Origin: an uncultured Treponema sp.
Lineage (GTDB): Bacteria > Spirochaetota > Spirochaetia > Treponematales > Treponemataceae
Direction: 5' to 3'
Assembly (NCBI GenBank): GCA_947167745.1
Contig: CAMVJE010000081.1
Span: 1-5,473, forward strand
DNA length: 5,473 nt
Shown: positions 1-5,473 of the stretch, piece after piece
Numbering within the stretch: the stretch's first letter is position 1
Layout of the letters: each line of letters begins with the position of its first letter
Translations under genes and position numbers: made by a program
Notes under the pieces: model-generated
What the model was told of the DNA's origin: nothing
The model's database searches: none
What the model saw: the letters and a program-made list of their open reading frames with translations, nothing else

Positions 1-2494
1 TTTCTTTTACATCGATTTCTTCATCACTCTGAGCAATTTTTTCTTTATTTTTTACAATCGCAAGCTGGTCTACAAACCACGAAATATTCTTCTGGCCCTT
101 GTCGCACTGCCGGGCAAGTTCAAAGAGGAAGTCAAAAAGCTCTGCATAAAGCTCAGTTTTTTGATTTTCCATAGTTGAATAATGATATCCTGTTTCATGC
201 CACAAATCGTTTATGGTTTCGGAAAGTTTCTGGCTCAAAATCTGATGAGTTTTCTCTTTTATATACAGGATTCCTTTCACAAACCGGTTTTTCTGCTCGC
301 TGGAAGATTCGCAAAGGATTTCTCCGGCCTTTTTTTGAAGCTCCCCTTCAGTCTCCGGGAGAGTCGAAAGAGTGCTTTCTGCAAGGACAGACTGCAAGGC
401 CTTTTGATTGAGGTTGCAGAAAGGAGAAGCCAGGAAGGCTGCGAACGCATTGTTATCGCCCGGATAAACACAAAGCCTGAGGAAGCTGTAAATATCATTC
501 ACAGGACCGTCCGTAAAAATGTCGGTGTTCTGGTCAAGCTGATACGGAATTCCAAAATAATTGAGCCAGATTAAAAGCTGCGTTCGGTGACGGCTTTTGT
601 CGAGGATTGCAAAATCACTATAGCGGAAATTTCTCTGCTCTTCTTCAGCCTTTGCCCGCTCATGTGCGATTTTTTTTGCGATGAAGTAAGCAGTCTGATT
701 TTTTTCATCGAGGTAAATTTTGTCCTCATCATCTTTTATCAGTTCGGTATTAAATGCACAGAGATGAATTCTTGTGTTATCGAGGCCAAGTTTTGCCGGT
801 TCTTCTTCCTTTCCGAGTGTTCCGTCTGGATTTTCAAAAACAGGATTGAATTTTATCGCATCGCTTTCATATTTTGCTTCGTAAGCGGCCCTTGTCTCAC
901 AATCAAAAATCTTTGAGTTTTTGCCGAAAATCCGGTTGAAGCCGGTAATCAGCTCGTTTTTTGAGCGGTAATTATAGACCATCTGCAGGAAATTTCCGTC
1001 TCCGATATCTTTTTTGAGCTCATTGAAGACAGAAACCTCTGCCCCGCGGAATTTATAGATTGACTGTTTTTCGTCGCCGACAAAGAACAGCTTGTCAGAA
1101 ACTATGTCAGAAGCAGTTGGGATGCCGTTTTTGCAGCCCTTTTCCTCGCCATCAAATTCTTTTTCAGAAACAAGGAAGAGAAGGTCACGGTTTTTGCCGT
1201 TGTTGTCCTGAAATTCATCAATCATGATTTTATTGAAGGCATGTTTTTCCTGCGCGCGGATTTCTTTGTGCTCGGTGAGAATTTCAAGAGAAAGTTCCGA
1301 AACATCCTTGAACGTGAGCTTGCCGGAAAGGCGTTTCTGGCGGTTGATTTGAGACGTGAACTTGTCAAAAAGCTCGTTCAAAGATTTGATTGCGGTGTAG
1401 TTCCTGATGTAGTTTATAATAGAAGAAAAATATTCTTCCAAAAAACTTTCTTTTCTTAAATGCTTTATTGCGCCCCACAAATCTTTTACAGAATTTTTCC
1501 GGCAATAAGCAATTGAAAAACTGTCAAAAAGATTCTGAATTGTCTCAAGTTTTTTAAGATTTTCGTTCCCCGGATTTTCAAAGTCCAAATCTGAAGGAAG
1601 AATCAAATCTGACAGCACAACGGAATTTATAAAAGACTCCGCCTTTTTTGAGTTCTTATAAATGTCCTCGCCTGTTTCCTCGCAATCATCAAGAGCGTTG
1701 CAAAAAGAAGAGAGTGCAGACTGAAGGTTTTCATACCCCAGGTTTATCTTTGAGTCTTTGTCGGTTTGTTCAAGATACTCGTTGTAAGCCTCTTTGAGAG
1801 ATGCCGGGCATGGATTAGTTGCGGAAGTCTCACCCAAAAGCAAAAAATTCCATGCTTTTATGATTTCTGTTTTTTGACTTTCGAGCTTTTTTACAAAGAA
1901 ATTCTGCGGTGTGATAATCGAAGTGTTGTAAATAATCGTGTCCGCAAGAATCTTGTCCGCAAAATCCTGATATTTTCCTGCACCCGCAAAAGATTTTATT
2001 CCTTCACTGTTCCGGTTTTCAAAAACGAACGGAAGAGCCTGTTTTCTTATGTCAGTTTCAGAGTCCCCCTCGCCCACAGAAAAATCAGGCCGGATTCCAT
2101 ACTCACTTGAAGCCTGCTCGACGATTCCCTTGCAGAACGAATCGAAGGTCTGGATATGAACGTTAGAAAAATCTTCGAGAGCTTCGCGGGCACGCTGTTT
2201 TTCTTTTTCGGGAGTCTGAGGATTTTCGGCAAAAAAACTCAGAGTTTTGTAAATGCGCTCGTACATTTCACCAGTGGCCTTTTTGGTGAATGTAATCGTA
2301 AGGATTTTTGAAGCGGGAACCCCCTTGCTCATTACAAGCCAGGCAAATCGTGTGGCAAGAACCTGAGTTTTTCCAGAGCCAGCCCCCGCCGCGACCACTG
2401 TGTTTTCGGTACGACAGCAGGCTGCTTTTTGATACTGATCGAGTTTTCGTTCCAGCAAATCAAGATATTTATATTCGTTTTTTGTATTTTCCAT
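1..2494 (-). CDS. addA: AddA/RecB-like UvrD-family (SF1A) DNA helicase, motor subunit of an AddAB-type helicase-nuclease; 3' end cut by the window
   Basis: The frame is open from ATG 2494-2492 to the left edge: 831 codons, no internal stop (every codon checked), no stop reached. Motifs seen: Q motif LDQYQKAA (18-25); Walker A AAGAGSGKT (35-43, K42/T43 for ATP); motif Ia ILTITFTKKATGEM (64-77); motif Ic HIQTFDSFC (113-121); LTFKDV (393-398), the usual lead-in to motif II; Walker B IMIDEFQD (423-430); motif III VGDEKQSIYKFRGA (472-485); motif IV NYRS (508-511). The spacing fits AddA/RecB, with a large insert between Ic and II, rather than a compact UvrD. Motifs V and VI and any C-terminal PD-(D/E)XK nuclease would lie beyond the edge; B. 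subtilis AddA is about 1,230 residues, so roughly a third is missing. In known complexes this subunit is the 3'-5' ATP-driven motor that unwinds broken DNA ends in the cytoplasm. The start follows an addB-like gene by 10 bases with a good Shine-Dalgarno, suggesting one operon. RecB is the alternative name; the AddB-like partner favours AddA. Confidence 0.9.
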   Translation of the reverse strand, partial: MENTKNEYKYLDLLERKLDQYQKAACCRTENTVVAAGAGSGKTQVLATRFAWLVMSKGVPASKILTITFTKKATGEMYERIYKTLSFFAENPQTPEKEKQRAREALEDFSNVHIQTFDSFCKGIVEQASSEYGIRPDFSVGEGDSETDIRKQALPFVFENRNSEGIKSFAGAGKYQDFADKILADTIIYNTSIITPQNFFVKKLESQKTEIIKAWNFLLLGETSATNPCPASLKEAYNEYLEQTDKDSKINLGYENLQSALSSFCNALDDCEETGEDIYKNSKKAESFINSVVLSDLILPSDLDFENPGNENLKKLETIQNLFDSFSIAYCRKNSVKDLWGAIKHLRKESFLEEYFSSIINYIRNYTAIKSLNELFDKFTSQINRQKRLSGKLTFKDVSELSLEILTEHKEIRAQEKHAFNKIMIDEFQDNNGKNRDLLFLVSEKEFDGEEKGCKNGIPTASDIVSDKLFFVGDEKQSIYKFRGAEVSVFNELKKDIGDGNFLQMVYNYRSKNELITGFNRIFGKNSKIFDCETRAAYEAKYESDAIKFNPVFENPDGTLGKEEEPAKLGLDNTRIHLCAFNTELIKDDEDKIYLDEKNQTAYFIAKKIAHERAKAEEEQRNFRYSDFAILDKSRHRTQLLIWLNYFGIPYQLDQNTDIFTDGPVNDIYSFLRLCVYPGDNNAFAAFLASPFCNLNQKALQSVLAESTLSTLPETEGELQKKAGEILCESSSEQKNRFVKGILYIKEKTHQILSQKLSETINDLWHETGYHYSTMENQKTELYAELFDFLFELARQCDKGQKNISWFVDQLAIVKNKEKIAQSDEEIDVKE

Positions 2495-2501
2495 AAATCA
2501 G

Positions 2502-2506
2502 TTCCT
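2502..2506 (-). promoter_or_regulatory. Ribosome binding site of addA, overlapping the addB stop codon
   Basis: On the minus strand the sequence reads TAGGAACTGATTTATG. The AGGAA Shine-Dalgarno uses the last two bases of the addB TAG stop and ends 7 bases before the addA ATG. This fixes the addA start and suggests translational coupling: ribosomes finishing addB stop on the initiation site of addA. The gap of 10 bases between stop and start has no room for a promoter or terminator. Confidence 0.75.
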
Positions 2507-5456
2507 AGTTTCGTTTTGCGACTTCGTATGTGCGGCGGCAGACAGCCTTAAAATTGCATTTTGAACAGTCTTCGTGCTTGTCAACCTTGCTTAAATCAGG
2601 GGCAAAGTTTTTTGAAGCAACGATTTTTTCAAAATCATCAGAATAACGCCCGAATGCTTTCATTGTTGGCTCAAAATCATCTTTTGAACAGCCGGCCGTA
2701 TTTATATCGATGGCGACGGTGGTGCTCGCATCCTTGATTGCATAAAAGCGGGCAATATCAACATCGCCACAAGCCTTATTCGCCTTGATGAGCGAAATAT
2801 ACATCGGCATCTGAAAATCACCAAGTTTTTCATTAGAAACCATAATATCTTTCTTTGCAGGCGTTTTTGTATTCTTATAATCGATGATTATCCATGCATC
2901 TGAGTCCGTGTTTTTTGTGGCAGGACTCAAAAGAAGGTCAATCGCACCATAATAATTGTAATTCTTGCCTTCATTTTTGGCAGAGAAAGACTTTTCAACT
3001 CCGCGCACCATGCAGCCACCGTAGCCGAGTGTTTTCGTTTTTGAATTTGGCTTTGCAGCACTGCAAACATTCGGCTGTAAGAAATCGTGCAGGAAAGTCA
3101 GAATATTCTGGGCCAGCTGCTCGATTTGAGATTCAAGCATTTTCTGAGAAAGAGGACTCTTCGAATAGTCGCCCCGGAAATCTTTGATTGCAGTAAAAGC
3201 ATGTTTCTTAAGGACTTCAAAAATCTCTCGCTCATTTTCAAAGACTCCGTTCTCGCATACAGGCAGAGGCTCATGGGAATTAAGATAATCGCCCATAAAA
3301 AGCTCAAGAATTTTATGATTTATGTTTCCCATGTCGTAAGTTTTCATCAAATCAGTGTCGAGAGTTTCTTCTTCGAGGGAAAGGACTTTTGAAAAAATCC
3401 ATTTGCGCGGGCAAGGGAAAAAATCCTTCATATCACTTTGAGTAATCACGATTTTTCCGTCACGCTCTTTTTCAGCAAGATTTTTGCTGCGGTTTTCGAT
3501 GAGTGTGAACTTCACTTTTTCAAGTACAAGGCCGCTCGTTTCTGACTGAGAATTTTCGCTTTCGTCCTCGGTTTCTGGCTTGTTAAAAATCTGGAATTTT
3601 TCAAGCTGCTCTTTCTGAACTTTGCTCAGTTTTAACGGCAAGGAAATGTCTTTTCCCATCAGGTAAGCTTTTTCCTGCAAAATAAAATCTTCGTCGTCCA
3701 GCGCGGAATTTCTGGCATCTTCTTGTTTTAGGGCATTATGACAAATTGCAAAGCCCGCGAAGCTGTTTTCGGCAAAACTGAAATGCACGACTTTTTCACC
3801 TTCAGGATTTTGGAAATCGGCCGCATACAGACGAATGAATGATTTTGAAACGTTGGAGTCTTTGTCATGGGCAACAAGACCGAGAGCCACTCGTTTTTCT
3901 TCGTTCAAAAATCCGAGTTTTTTATACTGAACCTCAAGATTTTTTTGATTGGCGTCAATCACAAACTGATGGGAGAAATAAGCTCCGGCCGAAGTTTTGT
4001 ACGGATAGACCGAAATTCCTGTTTTTTTAGACTGGGGCGTGTAAATCTTTTTGCTCAACTCGGTTATAAAGAAATCATAGTGATTTGAGACCGAAAGATT
4101 AGAATTTTCGCCCTGACAATATTCATTTTCGATTTTTGCAAGTTCCTTAAGCTCGGTAATACAGCGGCCAAGGATGTCATTCGCAGTCTTTGAAAAACCG
4201 TCCTCTTCGAGATATTTGCCTTTGAAAATTACCCATGCCTGCACGATTGAGTCAAAAGATTTTGCATTGCAGATTGCGGAAATATCATGCTTAAGTTCAC
4301 GGTAAAATTTAAGCTCCCGGCTGTTCGTGCCTGATGTCGCCGAAAGAGCCTCTTCCCATGAATCAAAATGCACAGCTCCTTCATTGAAACCACAGATACA
4401 GCGCATTTTGTTTCCTTCTATTATAAGATTCTCGCGGAGAACTTTTTTATCTTCTTTCCACGGAATAAACTCATCAAGAATCAGAGAACGCATTGATTCG
4501 TAAGAAAAATCTGAATTGAAACAATTTTGGATTTCAGTAAACACCTGCCCCGCACTATTCTGAACGAGCGGAGAACCAGCCTTAATCACATACGGAACGC
4601 AATATTTTGTAAGCTCACGTTCAAGATACGGCCGGTAAGTCTGTAAATCCGGGACATTGAGCACAACTTCTTCCCAGCGGACTTTTTCGGTATTCGCCCC
4701 GCCGTCTGCACAGAGTTTTCGAATCTGCAAAATCGTGCGGCGAAGTTCCTTTCTGGAATCAGAATATTTGAGACAAGGAATTTTACCCGCCGCAAGCTCG
4801 TTTTTGGGCAGGCTCACGACCGTGATATCCGGGCATTTTTTGAAAATATCGATGTAATCAGAATAATCCTCAAGAAGCTCAGGATAAAAAATGACATAAT
4901 GCCTTCCTGTCGCAGAAAAATCAGGCTCTACCCAGCTAGGCTCAAAAAAATTGTTCGTATTCAAAAAATCAGAATAGCGTTTGTAAAGCTCAAGATAATC
5001 TTCGTCCTCATCATCAAATTTATAATCAGGAAGAGAAGATACTGTATCATTCCAGAGTTTGAGCGAGCGCAAAGTGTCCGAAATCCAGTCAGCGAATGAA
5101 GCCGAATCTTTACGGAAGAGAGGATTTATGATTTTCTTGAAAATTGTTTTTCCGTCTGGAGAAGCGGCATTCTCTGAAATCAGCGAACTTACAAAAAATT
5201 TCCGCAAAATCGAAGGAATGCTCGCCTTGTCAGCTTCCTTGCCACGGACAACCTCGCCCTTGAATTTATCCCATGCGATGAATCTTTCCATCAGAACGAC
5301 ATCAACGCCGCTTTCATCGGGGTGACTGACACACCATTCTGCCCAGGAATTTTTTACGACATCAGTTGAAAAGACAAAAACATTATTCAAATCGCAAAGA
5401 GCGTCCTTAAAAAACGCACCGAGTTCTTCGGGAGCAACAAACAATTCTTTTTCCAT
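2505..5456 (-). CDS. addB: AddB/RexB-like subunit of a helicase-nuclease: degenerate helicase fold plus Fe-S PD-(D/E)XK nuclease
   Basis: Complete gene of 983 residues, ATG to TAG; B. subtilis AddB is about 1,166. The C-terminal domain (about 670-983) has the RecB-family nuclease set: H714 in GNINHK, D840 in GAID, D859 and K861 in IIDYK, and Q882/Y886 in QMPMY. It is bracketed by four cysteines, C682 (in FPCPRKW) and C964-x2-C967-x5-C973, the AddB layout in which an Fe-S cluster pins the domain together. Residues 1 to about 620 resemble the AddB helicase-like scaffold: a regulatory-looking stretch RKELRRTILQIRKL from 235, then EEVVLNVPDLQTYRPYL and the VPYVIKAGSPL segment from 287, typical of this fold. 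I see no Walker A (GxxGxGKT) near the N-terminus, so this part is probably not an ATPase, as in RexB. An acidic linker (625-642) precedes the nuclease. It is expected to pair with the helicase encoded just downstream and to cut DNA during end resection in the cytoplasm. The ATG is supported by a Shine-Dalgarno 9 bases upstream. A stand-alone RecB-family nuclease is the less likely alternative. Confidence 0.85.
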   Translation of the reverse strand: MEKELFVAPEELGAFFKDALCDLNNVFVFSTDVVKNSWAEWCVSHPDESGVDVVLMERFIAWDKFKGEVVRGKEADKASIPSILRKFFVSSLISENAASPDGKTIFKKIINPLFRKDSASFADWISDTLRSLKLWNDTVSSLPDYKFDDEDEDYLELYKRYSDFLNTNNFFEPSWVEPDFSATGRHYVIFYPELLEDYSDYIDIFKKCPDITVVSLPKNELAAGKIPCLKYSDSRKELRRTILQIRKLCADGGANTEKVRWEEVVLNVPDLQTYRPYLERELTKYCVPYVIKAGSPLVQNSAGQVFTEIQNCFNSDFSYESMRSLILDEFIPWKEDKKVLRENLIIEGNKMRCICGFNEGAVHFDSWEEALSATSGTNSRELKFYRELKHDISAICNAKSFDSIVQAWVIFKGKYLEEDGFSKTANDILGRCITELKELAKIENEYCQGENSNLSVSNHYDFFITELSKKIYTPQSKKTGISVYPYKTSAGAYFSHQFVIDANQKNLEVQYKKLGFLNEEKRVALGLVAHDKDSNVSKSFIRLYAADFQNPEGEKVVHFSFAENSFAGFAICHNALKQEDARNSALDDEDFILQEKAYLMGKDISLPLKLSKVQKEQLEKFQIFNKPETEDESENSQSETSGLVLEKVKFTLIENRSKNLAEKERDGKIVITQSDMKDFFPCPRKWIFSKVLSLEEETLDTDLMKTYDMGNINHKILELFMGDYLNSHEPLPVCENGVFENEREIFEVLKKHAFTAIKDFRGDYSKSPLSQKMLESQIEQLAQNILTFLHDFLQPNVCSAAKPNSKTKTLGYGGCMVRGVEKSFSAKNEGKNYNYYGAIDLLLSPATKNTDSDAWIIIDYKNTKTPAKKDIMVSNEKLGDFQMPMYISLIKANKACGDVDIARFYAIKDASTTVAIDINTAGCSKDDFEPTMKAFGRYSDDFEKIVASKNFAPDLSKVDKHEDCSKCNFKAVCRRTYEVAKRN

Positions 5457-5465
5457 TAAAATAAA

Positions 5466-5470
5466 TTCCT
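5466..5470 (-). promoter_or_regulatory. Ribosome binding site of addB
   Basis: On the minus strand the leader reads AAAAGGAATTTATTTTAATG. AGGAA lies 9 bases before the ATG at 5456-5454, in an otherwise A/T-only stretch that should be free of structure. It supports this ATG as the start. The window ends 3 bases further upstream, so the promoter, or an upstream gene of the same operon, cannot be seen. Confidence 0.75.
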
Positions 5471-5473
5471 TTT

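Noticed and set aside
182..574. Plus-strand open frame of 130 residues
   Set aside because: It lies entirely opposite the addA frame, which carries clear helicase motifs. It has no recognisable domain and no visible ribosome binding site of note; it is a shadow of the real gene.
587..916. Plus-strand open frame of 109 residues, rich in F, I, L and C, resembling membrane segments
   Set aside because: The hydrophobic look comes from reading the complement of lysine- and glutamate-rich addA codons (TTT, TTC, CTT). It lies wholly inside addA on the opposite strand.
1766..2110. Plus-strand open frame of 114 residues
   Set aside because: It is antisense to the conserved N-terminal half of addA, with low-complexity F/R/K composition and no recognisable motif.
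2047..2232. Minus-strand open frame of 61 residues, and similar short minus-strand frames at 3098-3307 and 4586-4795
   Set aside because: They are alternative frames inside addA or addB and have no independent support.
1..2494. Possible frameshift or pseudogene in the helicase gene, because it has no closed reading frame within the window
   Set aside because: Reading every codon from the ATG at 2494 to the left edge shows no internal stop and motifs in the right order. The frame is simply cut by the window edge.
2495..2504. Promoter or terminator between the two genes
   Set aside because: The gap is only 10 bases, with no room for a hairpin or promoter; it holds only part of the ribosome binding site and the spacer.
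1..5473. A new defence or mobile system built on a helicase plus nuclease pair
   Set aside because: The motif set, the Fe-S cysteine spacing and the addB-addA order all match the known housekeeping AddAB/RexAB repair complex. No extra effector gene, repeat array or integration signature is visible.

Overview
The window holds two genes on the minus strand, one complete and one cut by the left edge, which together fill almost all of it. They look like the two subunits of an AddAB/RexAB-type helicase-nuclease, the enzyme that processes DNA double-strand ends for RecA-dependent recombinational repair. Nothing in the window looks like a mobile element, CRISPR array, RNA gene or long intergenic region.

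Reading in the direction of transcription (right to left): positions 5473-5457 are a short leader with a clear ribosome binding site. Positions 5456-2505 encode a 983-residue AddB/RexB-like protein. It has a degenerate helicase-like N-terminal part with no visible Walker A, a short acidic linker, and an intact C-terminal RecB-family PD-(D/E)XK nuclease domain flanked by the four cysteines expected for an AddB-type iron-sulfur cluster. Ten bases lie between its stop codon and the next start, and the next gene's Shine-Dalgarno begins inside that stop codon. From 2494 down to the left edge there is one uninterrupted reading frame (831 codons visible) encoding an AddA/RecB-like superfamily 1A helicase with Q motif and motifs I, Ia, Ic, II, III and IV. 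The window ends before motifs V and VI and before any C-terminal nuclease domain, so that protein is partial here.

The gene order (addB then addA, tightly spaced, same strand) is the usual one for this complex. AddA would supply the ATP-driven motor. AddB would supply a scaffold, possible recognition of a regulatory sequence, and one nuclease site tied by the Fe-S cluster. Whether AddA carries the second nuclease site cannot be seen.

The organism is a bacterium with moderately low GC (about 40% by eye) and lysine- and glutamate-rich proteins. The character of the two proteins reminds me of spirochaetes of the genus Treponema, but this is an impression that a database search would have to settle. 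I see no undescribed system here. The findings below are modest.
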